Shown: positions 9,114 through 17,076 of the stretch, in pieces | How positions within the stretch are numbered: position 1 is the stretch's first letter | How the letters are laid out: every line of letters starts with the position of its first letter | Assembly (NCBI GenBank): GCA_964446115.1 | Contig: CAYUNE010000031.1 | Span: 62,001-126,000 of the forward strand | Length of the DNA: 64,000 nucleotides | Direction: 5' to 3' | From: CAYUNE01 sp964446115 | Lineage (GTDB): Bacteria; Desulfobacterota; Desulfobulbia; Desulfobulbales; Desulfobulbaceae | The notes under the pieces: generated by a model | Databases searched by the model: none | What the model was told of the DNA's origin: nothing | What the model saw: the letters and a program-made list of their open reading frames with translations, nothing else | Program-made: the position numbers and the translations under genes

Positions 9114-11612
9114 CTATCCGTCGCCGCAGGGCAGGGTAATAATGAAACGGGCTCCGCGGCCCGGCTCGCTTTCCACCAGGATTTCGCCGTTATGTTCCTG
9201 GACGATACCATAGCTCACCGACAGCCCCAACCCCGTTCCCTCGCCCGGATCCTTGGTTGTGAAAAAGGGGTCGAAAATTTTCGGCAGGATTTCCTTGTCG
9301 ATGCCGGGCCCGTTATCCTCGACAACGATGCGGATACCGCCGTCCCCGGTCTTGCCGGTGCTGATCCTGATCTCGCCCGCCCCCTCCATTGCCTGAAATC
9401 CATTCATCACCAGGTTGACAACCACCTGCTTCATCCGCTCGCCGTCCATGAGGCAGGGGGGCAGATCATCCGCCAGGTCCAGGGAAAGCCGGATGTCGTT
9501 CATCAACAGTTGCTGCCCCAGCATGGACTCCACCTCGCGGATCATCTCGCCTGCATGCACCGGATGTTTTTCCGATCCATGGCTGCGGGCGAAGTTGAGC
9601 AGGTCGGCGACAATGCGCTGGCAGTTGCGGGCGTGGCGCTCGATCACCGAGATATCCTCGGCCACCCGTCCCTCTCCGCCGTTACCGCGAATGGTCTCCC
9701 CCTTGATAATATCGGTGTAGCAGAGAATCACACCCAGGGGATTGTTGATCTCATGGGCAACACCCGCGGCAAGCTGGCCCAGGGCCACCAGCCGGTCGGT
9801 CTGTCGTATCCGCCTCTCCACCTCCCGGTGGGCGGTGACGTCGCGGGCAAAGCAGACAACACCCCGGCGATCGTCATCCTCCCGGGCAATGGGATAAAAG
9901 GACATTTCAAAGATCGAACCGTCTGAGAGTTTCATCTCGCTGGAGACCGGTTCGGTAATCCCGGCCCGCAACTGATCGGCACAGTAATGGAAGGGACAGG
10001 GCCCCTTCACCGCCAGGGTGGAGATCTCCCGCCCCACCACATCGTCGAGCTCAAGGCCGTAGCGGCTGAGAAAGGCGCTGTTGACCATGCGGATGGTGTT
10101 TCCCGAACCGAGCAGCACCACCGGATCGGTGATCCCTTCGAACACCGACTGCAGCAGTTCCTTGCTCAGCCGCAGCCGGGTGATGTTCTGCAGGCTTTCC
10201 AGGGTAATGCCGATCTGTCGCCCCATGGAAAGGAGGAGCTCGTGCAGGGCGTCGCAGAGATAGTGGAGATCGATTCCCGAGAAAATCATGGCCCCCAGCA
10301 CCCGGTTGCGACAGCAGAGCGGCACCCGCAAACTGACGAACCGCTCGTCCTCCCCCCCGATCAGACTGATCTTGCCGCAAAACTGCGGTGGGGCCGTTCC
10401 CCTGTCCTGGGCGTCATTTTCGAGAAATTCCTGCCAGTCATCATCCAGGGCCAGTTCCGGCTCAAGATCGATGCCGTTCTCATCACATTTGAGCTCAAGG
10501 ACCATCTTTTCACGGTGAAAGAGATAGATGCCGGCGCCACCGGCCGGAATCACCTTGAGCGCCTCGTGCAGAAACGCCGGCAGCAGGTCGTCGAGGCGGA
10601 CGGCGCCGGTGATGAGTTCGGCGATGGTGTTGAGCAGGTGCAACTCGCGATTGCGCATGGTGACCTGGCGCCGCAACCGCTCCTGGGATAGCTCCAGGGC
10701 CTCGGTGCGTTCGGCAACCATGGACTCCAGGTTGCCGGCATATTCCTCGAGCCGGTTGCGGCTGTCGGTGAGGTGCTCGGCCACCAGCCGACCCGCCGCT
10801 ACCAGTTCATGCATCTCATCCTTTGATGCCGCCAGCTTGTAGAGCCTGCTGCCCTTCTCGTCGGTGAGGCTGTCCCGGAAGAGTCCCAGCAGGTCACGGA
10901 AGTTGCGGACAATGAGACGGTCGAAAAAGAGCCAGATGAAAAGGTAGAGAAAGAGGACGATGACCACCACCAGGCTGAAGATCTGGAACGCCACCTGGCG
11001 GATCTCCGCAAAACCGATCTCCGCCGGAATGCCGATACTCTGCACCCCGCCGATCTCGTCCTCATGGCGGAAAAATCCCCGGGTATCACCATATTTCTCG
11101 ACAATGGCGGCCGGAGCCTCCTGGGGAGTTCCGTGGCAATGCAGACAGGAATGACGAAAAACAACCGGTTTAAAACGCATGAAATAGCGCTCTTCGTTAC
11201 GCCGCACCGTGCCGAACCACTCCTCTTCCTCGGGTTTTTCCCGGAAATAGGTGATCATCTTGCGTTCCAGCTCGTTGGCCTCAAAATCGGGATTGCGGGC
11301 GTCGATGGCAACACGGCGATAGGTGAACAGGGGAACCTTTTCCTTGAAGCGGTCCATGATCACCCGGGTGGCAAAGGAGGTGGACATGGCCTCGATAACG
11401 AAACGGTCACCATCCAGCACCTCGTACATGCGCGGCCTGAGCACCTCACGGATGTAACCGCGGGCCGATTCCACCGAGGCCATCACCAGTTCGGTTTTTT
11501 TCAGGAGCTCATCCTCAAAAAACTTTTTTTCGTACATGTAGATGATGACCGCGGACAGGCCGCAGAAAAAGATGAGAATCAGGCCGACACCGATCTGAAA
11601 CCGGTATTTCAT
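9114..11612 (-). CDS. Orphan membrane sensor histidine kinase with c-type haem domain
   Basis: An 832-aa kinase. I start at the ATG at 11612 (MKYRFQIG), whose first bases overlap the stop of the upstream gene as ATGA. Domains in order: TM1 (about 6-26), a periplasmic domain with haem-binding CLHCH (156-160) resembling DUF3365/Tll0287-type sensors, TM2 (about 210-235), a linker coiled coil, a GAF domain (about 325-475), and a PAS domain (about 487-595). Then come HisKA with phospho-accepting H620 in AAGVAHEINNP, and HATPase motifs NGPGID, FDPFFTTK and GTGLGLS. No response regulator is adjacent. Haem attachment suggests sensing redox state or a diatomic ligand. The signal is inferred. Confidence 0.9.
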   Translation of the reverse strand: MKYRFQIGVGLILIFFCGLSAVIIYMYEKKFFEDELLKKTELVMASVESARGYIREVLRPRMYEVLDGDRFVIEAMSTSFATRVIMDRFKEKVPLFTYRRVAIDARNPDFEANELERKMITYFREKPEEEEWFGTVRRNEERYFMRFKPVVFRHSCLHCHGTPQEAPAAIVEKYGDTRGFFRHEDEIGGVQSIGIPAEIGFAEIRQVAFQIFSLVVVIVLFLYLFIWLFFDRLIVRNFRDLLGLFRDSLTDEKGSRLYKLAASKDEMHELVAAGRLVAEHLTDSRNRLEEYAGNLESMVAERTEALELSQERLRRQVTMRNRELHLLNTIAELITGAVRLDDLLPAFLHEALKVIPAGGAGIYLFHREKMVLELKCDENGIDLEPELALDDDWQEFLENDAQDRGTAPPQFCGKISLIGGEDERFVSLRVPLCCRNRVLGAMIFSGIDLHYLCDALHELLLSMGRQIGITLESLQNITRLRLSKELLQSVFEGITDPVVLLGSGNTIRMVNSAFLSRYGLELDDVVGREISTLAVKGPCPFHYCADQLRAGITEPVSSEMKLSDGSIFEMSFYPIAREDDDRRGVVCFARDVTAHREVERRIRQTDRLVALGQLAAGVAHEINNPLGVILCYTDIIKGETIRGNGGEGRVAEDISVIERHARNCQRIVADLLNFARSHGSEKHPVHAGEMIREVESMLGQQLLMNDIRLSLDLADDLPPCLMDGERMKQVVVNLVMNGFQAMEGAGEIRISTGKTGDGGIRIVVEDNGPGIDKEILPKIFDPFFTTKDPGEGTGLGLSVSYGIVQEHNGEILVESEPGRGARFIITLPCGDG

Positions 11613-11992
11613 AGGGCGATTCTTGCGAACCTCCGGCGCTGATTGAACCAGAGCGTTACGGTGAGCAGGGCTCCGATCACATCGGCAAGGATATCCCAGC
11701 AACTGGGCATGCGACCGGGAATAAAGGATTGGTGAATTTCGTCGCTGATACCGTACAGCAGACAGAAGAGTACAACGCCGATACAACTGGCCAGGGGACG
11801 GCGGCAACGGTAATCCGGATCAACGGCAAAAAGCGCGGTGGCGGCCAGCACGCCGTAGGCCAGGCAGTGCAGCAATTTGTCAAGATTGACGATATCGGGC
11901 AGGGAAAAGGCGTCCCCGGGATGATGGGAGAGAAAAAAGAGCAGGCCCATGACTGAGAGCAGCGGCACTACGGCAAAAAGACGTCTTGGCAT
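11609..11992 (-). CDS. VanZ-like membrane protein
   Basis: A small (about 127-aa) membrane protein of the VanZ family, with four hydrophobic segments. Family marks are the FFLSHHPGD motif, LDKLLHCLAYGVLAATALF and the conserved GISDEIHQSFIPGRMPSCWDILADVIGALLG-like end. Its stop codon overlaps the start of the haem-kinase gene (ATGA), so the two are translationally coupled. The ATG at 11992 is used; an in-frame TTG lies 18 nt further upstream and neither has a strong ribosome site. VanZ proteins are linked to envelope and glycopeptide resistance in some bacteria, but their biochemical role here is unknown. Confidence 0.75.
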   Translation of the reverse strand: MPRRLFAVVPLLSVMGLLFFLSHHPGDAFSLPDIVNLDKLLHCLAYGVLAATALFAVDPDYRCRRPLASCIGVVLFCLLYGISDEIHQSFIPGRMPSCWDILADVIGALLTVTLWFNQRRRFARIAL

Positions 11993-12049
11993 GGCGGCAC
12001 TGTTGACCAATTACAGTTTGCAAGCAGGATATACCGCGGGTTTACATAC

Positions 12050-12066
12050 CCTGTGACCGGTTACAA
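12050..12066 (-). promoter_or_regulatory. Intergenic repeat element, copy upstream of vanZ-kinase genes
   Basis: The plus strand reads CCTGTGACCGGTTACAA. The same 17 bases occur in inverse orientation at 54052-54068. The core TGTAACCGGTCACA is a dyad with one mismatched pair. It lies about 58 nt upstream of the VanZ-like start, so operator or promoter function is plausible. Confidence 0.45.
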
Positions 12067-12123
12067 GGCTGAGACAAAAACATCACATCACTTCTTCTAT
12101 TAGACGAAAAAGCGGCCGGAAAG

Positions 12124-12633
12124 TCAACGGTTCACCCCGGCGGCGTGGACCCGGTCAAGCAGCTCCCGGGGATAACGCTTCCTGATCCTGCGGATTGCGG
12201 CGCTGATCCGCGCCGTCGGCGCCTTTTCCAGAAGAAGCTCCCCACCGTCGTCATGGGAGATGACGTGGAGTTCCCTGCCCCTGACAACGAAACGGTGGCT
12301 CCAATCGATCTCGATGGTCTCCGGGGTTTCGTCGATCAGCACCTCCAGCGGCTCTCCGGCGCGGGCAAGCTGCACCGCATCAGCGTCCGAGACCTCCAGG
12401 AGCCAGGCATCGCCGGCGGCGTCGGCAAAAAGGATGAAGACGCCCAGTACATACAGCTTTTCCCGGTACCCGGCGGCGGCCCGCAGAATTTTCCGGCTCT
12501 CCTCCACAAGCGACACCCGCCGCGGCCGGGGTTCTTCCGGCAGTACGCCGCTCTGGCTGCCGATGAGGCAGCAGTGTTTATACTTCCTGCCGCTGCCGCA
12601 GGGGCAGAGATCATTTCTTCCTATTTTCATCAT
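12124..12633 (-). CDS. SEC-C metal-binding motif protein
   Basis: A 169-aa protein that begins with a SEC-C zinc motif (MMKIGRNDLCPCGSGRKYKHCC, cysteines at about 10, 12, 21 and 22). In SecA and many relatives this motif is at the C-terminus; here it is at the very start. The remaining 145 residues contain two beta-rich segments (KLYVLGVFILFADAAGDAWLLEVSD and SHRFVVRGRELHVISHDDG) and a basic helix, with no domain I recognise. The gene follows nrdJ on the same strand with a 54-nt gap. Zn binding is family knowledge; cellular role is unknown. Confidence 0.8.
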   Translation of the reverse strand: MMKIGRNDLCPCGSGRKYKHCCLIGSQSGVLPEEPRPRRVSLVEESRKILRAAAGYREKLYVLGVFILFADAAGDAWLLEVSDADAVQLARAGEPLEVLIDETPETIEIDWSHRFVVRGRELHVISHDDGGELLLEKAPTARISAAIRRIRKRYPRELLDRVHAAGVNR

Positions 12634-12687
12634 GACGGTTCCTCCCCGACGGTATCCGTTCGCCGCTGCCGCTGTGTTTGCTCCAGC

Positions 12688-14859
12688 CTATGAACACTTG
12701 GAATAGCCGCACTCATGGCAGACCTCGCAGCCTTCCTCGAAGATGAGCTTGCCGCTGCATTCGGGACAGGTGCTGGCAAAGCCGTGATGGGTGGCGGCCA
12801 TGAAGGACTTGAGCAACTTGCCGAGCTGGGCCGGGAGATCAAGCATATGGCCACTGGAACGATCCAGTTGTTTGATGACCTCGTCCATGGGAATCTGATA
12901 CCTGAGCGCCAGGGAGACCAGGCGGCAGGTGGTGGTCCACATGGTGGACTTGTCCTTGAGATCCACCCGGTTGTCGAAGGGAAACTTGGCAAAGACCTCC
13001 ATGGGATTTTCATTGTCGTCAAAGCAGACGATGAGATAGATGGTGTTTTCATTGGCATCTTTCAGCCGATAACGCTTGGCGCTGAGCACATCCGGCAGCT
13101 TTTTCTTGCGCACCAGCCCCTGGGCGCCGACCACCGCGGTCCGGTCGTCTTCCGTACTTCCCGAAGAGAGTACCTGGGAGTCGCGGGAGCCGTCGCGATA
13201 GACGGTGAGACCCTTGCAGCCGAGTTTGAATCCCAGCAGGTAGGCCAGGCGCACATCGTCCCTGGTGGCATCCGCCGGCAGGTTGATGGTCTTGCTGATG
13301 GAACTGTCCACGCCGCTGTTTTGCAGGGCGCCCTGCATCCTGATGTGATTCTCCGGCGAAATATCCTGAGCGGATTTAAAGATCTGCTGCCACTTGGCCG
13401 GGATCTCCGGATGGCCGACAACCGTACCGCTGTCCGCCACCTTGGCCATCATCTCCTCGGAGTAGAATCCCTCGCGCCGGGCCACGGCCTCGAAATGGCG
13501 GTTGACCAGCAGCAACCGGTCGCCGTCCATGACGTTCTTGACCATGACAATGGAAAAATAGGGTTCGCACCCACTGGCGCAGTCGGCAATCATCGAGACC
13601 GTACCGGTGGGCTGAATGGAGGTGAGAGCGGCATTGCGCCGGGCAGGATAATCGTTGAACTCGGGGTCATAGGCAGGAAACGCCCCTTTTTCCGCGGCCA
13701 GGGCAATGGAGGTCTTTTCCGCCTCGTTGCGGATAAACTGCATGACCCCGGCGGCGGCCCGGCGTCCCTCCCGGGTATCATAGGGAAGTTCCAGTTCAAG
13801 GAGCATGTCGTGCATTCCCATGATGCCCAGTCCGATCTTGCGGGTCTTCATGGTCATCTCCCTGATCTCCGGAATGGGAAAACGGTTGCAGTCGATGACA
13901 TTGTCCAGAAAACGGGTGGCGAGCTGCACGGTGGCGGCCAGCCGTTCACGATCAACCCGGCCATCCTCGACAAAACGGCCGAGGTTGATGGAGCCCAGGT
14001 TGCAGCTCTCATACGGCAGGAGCCACTGCTCGCCGCAGGGATTGGTTGCCTCGAACTCCCCCAGCTGCGGGGTGGTGTTGGCACGGTTGGCGGCATCGAT
14101 GAAGAGCACCCCCGGTTCGCCGTTATGCCAGGCCAGGTCGATGATCTTATCAAAAACCATGCGGGCGCTGAGGCTATCGACGACGTTGCCGTTGGAGGGA
14201 TCCACCAGGTCATATTCCTGATCATGTTCCACCGCCTCCATGAAGGCGTCGGTGACGGCCACGCTGAAGTTGAAGTTGGTGAATCGGGTCTGATCCTGCT
14301 TGGCCGTGATAAATTCCATGATATCGGGATGATCGACTTTGAGCACTCCCATGTTGGCGCCGCGCCGCTTGCCGCCCTGTTTGATGGTTTCGGTGGCGGC
14401 GTCGAAAACCGCGGCAAAACTGAGGGGGCCACTGGCCACCCCCTGGGTGGACTGGACGGCGGAGTTCTTGGGCCGCAGCCGTGAAAAGGAGTAGCCGGTA
14501 CCACCGCCGGTCTTGTGAACCAGGGCACCGTTACGGATCGAGGTGAAGATGCCGTCCATGGAATCCTCGATGGGCAAGACGAAACAGGCCGAAAGCTGCC
14601 CCAGGTCCGTGCCCGCATTCATCAGGCAGGGGGAATTGGGCAAAAAATCGAGCCTGTAGATCATGGTGAAAAAATCTTCCCGCAGTTGCTCATAATCATC
14701 CCGCTCGCGATCAACCAGGGCAATGGCATCCGCCACCCGGCGGCAGAGTGATTCCCAGTTCTCCAGGGGGCGCCCCTGATCATCCTTAAGATAATAACGG
14801 CGGTTGAGGACGGTTTCGGCGGTCTCGGTGAGTTGCTGTTTCGGCAATTTGGCGGTCAT
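12688..14859 (-). CDS. nrdJ: Adenosylcobalamin-dependent ribonucleotide reductase (class II, NrdJ)
   Basis: A 723-aa class II ribonucleotide reductase making deoxynucleotides with coenzyme B12, independent of oxygen. Seen in the sequence: FLPNSPCLMNAGTDLGQLSACFVLP (substrate-site cysteine), the glycyl-rich VHKTGGGTGYSFSRLRP, the active-site block NPCGEQWLLPYESCNLGSINL, the IQPTGTVSMIADCASGCEP phosphate-binding region, and a C-terminal cysteine cluster CPECSGKL...CEVCHECGYSKC that serves as the redox/zinc tail. The ATG at 14859 has AAGGA 8 nt upstream. The promoter carries two NrdR boxes (14943 and 14975). No other reductase is in the window. Confidence 0.95.
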   Translation of the reverse strand: MTAKLPKQQLTETAETVLNRRYYLKDDQGRPLENWESLCRRVADAIALVDRERDDYEQLREDFFTMIYRLDFLPNSPCLMNAGTDLGQLSACFVLPIEDSMDGIFTSIRNGALVHKTGGGTGYSFSRLRPKNSAVQSTQGVASGPLSFAAVFDAATETIKQGGKRRGANMGVLKVDHPDIMEFITAKQDQTRFTNFNFSVAVTDAFMEAVEHDQEYDLVDPSNGNVVDSLSARMVFDKIIDLAWHNGEPGVLFIDAANRANTTPQLGEFEATNPCGEQWLLPYESCNLGSINLGRFVEDGRVDRERLAATVQLATRFLDNVIDCNRFPIPEIREMTMKTRKIGLGIMGMHDMLLELELPYDTREGRRAAAGVMQFIRNEAEKTSIALAAEKGAFPAYDPEFNDYPARRNAALTSIQPTGTVSMIADCASGCEPYFSIVMVKNVMDGDRLLLVNRHFEAVARREGFYSEEMMAKVADSGTVVGHPEIPAKWQQIFKSAQDISPENHIRMQGALQNSGVDSSISKTINLPADATRDDVRLAYLLGFKLGCKGLTVYRDGSRDSQVLSSGSTEDDRTAVVGAQGLVRKKKLPDVLSAKRYRLKDANENTIYLIVCFDDNENPMEVFAKFPFDNRVDLKDKSTMWTTTCRLVSLALRYQIPMDEVIKQLDRSSGHMLDLPAQLGKLLKSFMAATHHGFASTCPECSGKLIFEEGCEVCHECGYSKCS

Positions 14860-14936
14860 CGGTCGCTTCCTTTTCTTTCTTCGTAAGGGTTCTCTTCTTC
14901 TCCGGTGTCGTCGGGGGGAATCAACGGCGGGATTCC

Positions 14937-14965
14937 TCTATACCACAACATATAGTGCCTATCAA
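14937..14965 (-). promoter_or_regulatory. nrdJ sigma70-type promoter
   Basis: On the minus strand TTGATA (14960-14965) and TATAGA (14937-14942) are separated by exactly 17 bp, placing transcription start near 14930 and leaving a leader of about 70 nt. The first NrdR box lies inside the spacer. Confidence 0.7.
14943..14958 (-). promoter_or_regulatory. NrdR box 1 (in the nrdJ promoter spacer)
   Basis: The core CAACATATAG matches the published NrdR consensus CwAtATaTwG at 9 of 10 positions. It occupies the spacer between the -35 and -10 hexamers, ideal for repression. Confidence 0.7.
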
Positions 14966-14974
14966 CAACAAATT

Positions 14975-14990
14975 AGACAATATATTGTAG
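14975..14990 (-). promoter_or_regulatory. NrdR box 2 (upstream of the nrdJ -35)
   Basis: The core CAATATATTG is a perfect match to the NrdR consensus and a perfect palindrome. Its centre is 32 bp from box 1, about three helical turns, the spacing typical of paired NrdR boxes. Confidence 0.75.
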
Positions 14991-15140
14991 AAAAGGTAAC
15001 TTGGTGTTTTGCGGCACATTCTACAGGACGGCGGCATCAACGCCGGGTGTTGATGCAAAAACAGGTGTCAAGTGCGACCGAAAGGTGTATGATTTTCGTC
15101 TTTGAAAACATGTCAACAGTGATCAGAACGGGGCGATATC

Positions 15141-15350
15141 ATGGAAAAGATATGTCTGAGTTGCGAGTTTTACCGGGTGGGTGACGTGGAAAGCGGTTTT
15201 TGCCGGGTACTGGTGCGGGAAACCGGACGCCGGGATGCGGAAAAGCCACGGGTACTCGCCGGACACAGCTGCGCAAAATGGGCCGACAGCGGTCAACAAT
15301 ACTATATCCGCAAGGGCTGGATCAGGGGTCAGCTTGAAAAAAACGGCTGA
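15141..15350 (+). CDS. Small four-cysteine protein, unknown function
   Basis: A 69-aa protein, MEKICLSCEFYRVGDVESGF and onward, with cysteines in the pattern CxxC near the N-terminus, then C at about 21 and C at about 44. This could bind zinc or an iron-sulfur cluster. It is transcribed divergently from nrdJ. Its 3' end overlaps the DHFR gene on the other strand by 29 nt. The start is the ATG at 15141, with GGGGCG a few bases upstream. No family name recognised. Confidence 0.6.
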   Translation: MEKICLSCEFYRVGDVESGFCRVLVRETGRRDAEKPRVLAGHSCAKWADSGQQYYIRKGWIRGQLEKNG

Positions 15351-15843
15351 CCCCGGTACGCCGGTAGGTATTGATAACGTATTTTTCCGCCCCATGGACA
15401 CTCACGGAACTCACCAGCTGAAAATCACCGTTTTCGGAAAATTCCGGAAACCTGACATCACCTGCGACCGGGCGGGCGAGGATGGTAAGGATGAGTGTAT
15501 GGGCCTGGGGCAAGGCCTGCTCATAGATCCGGCCACCACCGATGACAAAGACCTTTTCCAGGTGACTGCACCGTTCCAGGGCGGCGGCCAGGGAAGGGGC
15601 CGTCTCGGCGCCCGGGGCACTGTAGGCCGCATCACGTGTGACCACGATGTTCCTGCGCCCGGGCAGGGGATGGCCGATTGATTCCCAGGTCTTTCTTCCC
15701 ATGATCAGGGGGTGTCCCCAGGTAACCTTGCGGAAGTGATGCTGCTCGCCGGGGATGTTCCAGGGAATACGGTTGTCGCGACCGATCACCCGGTTGGCGG
15801 CCATGGCGGCGATGAGAATGATTTCACACTGCTTTCTAACCAT
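15322..15843 (-). CDS. folA: Dihydrofolate reductase
   Basis: About 173 aa from the ATG at 15843 (MVRKQCEIILIAAMAANRVIG). It reduces dihydrofolate to tetrahydrofolate with NADPH. Diagnostic blocks are IAAMAANRVIGRDNRIPWNIPGEQHHFRKVTWGHPLIMGRKTWESIG (substrate site with the W-N-I-P-G-E segment), then RRNIVVTRD and VFVIGGGRIYEQALP (NADPH binding). In-frame start codons further upstream (ATG at 15858, and 15915) cannot be excluded. A perfect palindrome overlaps the two ATGs at 15842-15858. The gene is beside nrdJ, consistent with nucleotide metabolism, but no thyA is present in the window. Confidence 0.92.
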   Translation of the reverse strand: MVRKQCEIILIAAMAANRVIGRDNRIPWNIPGEQHHFRKVTWGHPLIMGRKTWESIGHPLPGRRNIVVTRDAAYSAPGAETAPSLAAALERCSHLEKVFVIGGGRIYEQALPQAHTLILTILARPVAGDVRFPEFSENGDFQLVSSVSVHGAEKYVINTYRRTGVSRFFQADP

Positions 15844-15858
15844 GGTGTGCCACACCAT
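15842..15858. promoter_or_regulatory. 17-bp perfect palindrome at the DHFR start
   Basis: ATGGTGTG-C-CACACCAT is a perfect 8-bp inverted repeat around one base and spans both candidate ATG codons of the DHFR gene. It could be an operator, an mRNA hairpin hiding the start, or chance: about one such palindrome is expected per 64 kb. Confidence 0.3.
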
Positions 15859-15884
15859 ACTCCAATGATCAACCAAAAGAAAAG

Positions 15885-15924
15885 ACAAAAAAAGCGGATG
15901 ACCCGCAAGGGACATCCGCTTTTC
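15885..15924 (-). terminator. Intrinsic terminator downstream of the PEP-CTERM gene
   Basis: AAGCGGATG (15892-15900) pairs with CATCCGCTT (15913-15921). On the minus strand the stem is followed by a run of T residues (15885-15891), so it terminates transcription arriving from the PEP-CTERM gene before DHFR. Confidence 0.75.
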
Positions 15925-16049
15925 CGGCTCCGCCTTTCAATTTTGTAATGTAATTACCGCCGCGAAATGTAATTGGTGCGGCCCCTGCCGAGAGTGTCGC
16001 CGCCGTCGGCCGTCATCGGTCACGGGATCTTGGCAGCTGTGATCAATAC

Positions 16050-16901
16050 CTATTTCCGATATCGCTTCCTCACCGCCGGCAGAAATGCCATGATCGACCC
16101 GAAAAGCAGCATGGTTGCAGGTTCGGGTGTCGGATCTCCGGACCCGTCGTCCGGACCGCTCGTGCCCTCGGCGGATGAAAGGGGCTCCATGGTGACGGGA
16201 TCGATGATGGCGTCATCCGGCACCCACCAGCAGAACTGCTCGATCACCGTCTCGTACCAGGTTTCGGTCCAGGCCCGGGTCGACTCGACCGGCACCAGCC
16301 TGAAGGTGTCGGTCTCGGCGGGAGTGGCGAAAAGATCCTGGAGATTGCCACCGCTTCCCCGTGCCGCCGCGAGCGCCCCCTCAGCGTGACCGGCCGCCCG
16401 TTCCCCGCTCCCCTCGGGGCACACCGGTGCCAGCCGATCGCCGACCCATATTCCCTCGGATCCCCGGCGCAGGCTACCCCGTCCCACCAGGGTATCGAAG
16501 TAGGGATTGCCGGTGGTGCCGCTGCGGCCGTTGCGGATCATCCGGCTGATCCGGTTGTAGTCCTCCCGGCTGACACAGGAGAGAAAGCGACCGCTTTCCC
16601 TCCGGCTCCCCCGGTTTGCAACCGGGCGGCCGTTTCCGGCCCGCCTCTCCTGCCGGTCCCCGCTGCCCGCGGTGGCGGCAACCGGGCTGGGAGCCGCTTC
16701 GGTGGCCGCTTCGATCTTTTCCAGCTCATAGGTGATCACCTTTTCGGAAAATTCCTCCTGATGCTCAATAACCCTCTCCCGCTCTTCACAGACCCGCCTC
16801 CCCGGCGATCCATGTTCGTTGCAGTCGATGGGTCCGGCTCCGGCTGAATTTATAAGGAAAAACATCCCGATGACGACCAAACAGCCGATATGATATTTCA
16901 C
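16050..16901 (-). CDS. PEP-CTERM sorting-signal secreted protein
   Basis: A 283-aa exported protein. Residues 1-22 form a signal peptide (MKYHIGCLVVIGMFFLINSAGAG). The mature part has six or so cysteines and an Arg/Gly/Ser-rich middle. The C-terminus is a textbook PEP-CTERM signal: TPEPATMLLFGSIMAFLPAVRKRYRK, that is the PEP motif, a hydrophobic helix and a basic tail. Such proteins are processed by an exosortase (XrtA type) and associated with exopolysaccharide in the outer envelope; no exosortase gene lies in the window. A FemAB-type gene at 40095 belongs to the same system in other bacteria. Molecular function unknown. Confidence 0.85.
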   Translation of the reverse strand: MKYHIGCLVVIGMFFLINSAGAGPIDCNEHGSPGRRVCEERERVIEHQEEFSEKVITYELEKIEAATEAAPSPVAATAGSGDRQERRAGNGRPVANRGSRRESGRFLSCVSREDYNRISRMIRNGRSGTTGNPYFDTLVGRGSLRRGSEGIWVGDRLAPVCPEGSGERAAGHAEGALAAARGSGGNLQDLFATPAETDTFRLVPVESTRAWTETWYETVIEQFCWWVPDDAIIDPVTMEPLSSAEGTSGPDDGSGDPTPEPATMLLFGSIMAFLPAVRKRYRK

Positions 16902-16943
16902 GACACCACCTCCCTGTGTTGATTTCAGAGTGAACCGGGACCC

Positions 16944-16974
16944 TCCTCCGGCCGGCTTCCCGCCGGCTGGAGGG
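16944..16974. terminator. Strong G/C hairpin in the 16902-17076 gap
   Basis: The two arms 16944-16956 and 16962-16974 pair over about 13 bp, including GCCGGC/GCCGGC, with a 5-nt loop. It lies about 100 nt downstream of the stop of the SGNH-like gene. It lacks a T-tract, so termination is only probable. I see nothing else in this 175-nt gap. Confidence 0.4.
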
Positions 16975-17076
16975 ATCCTTCATTTTCGCCCGCAGGTGAC
17001 CAGTCGCAGACAGCCTGCGTATCCACGGGCCGCTATCAACAAGCAAGGAATGTGCCGGAAAAATAATGGAGGGAAA

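Noticed and set aside
12715..14484. A 589-codon open frame on the plus strand, opposite nrdJ
   Set aside because: It is the complement of a highly conserved nrdJ region and has low-complexity composition typical of an antisense frame in G/C-rich DNA; nrdJ has full family motifs.
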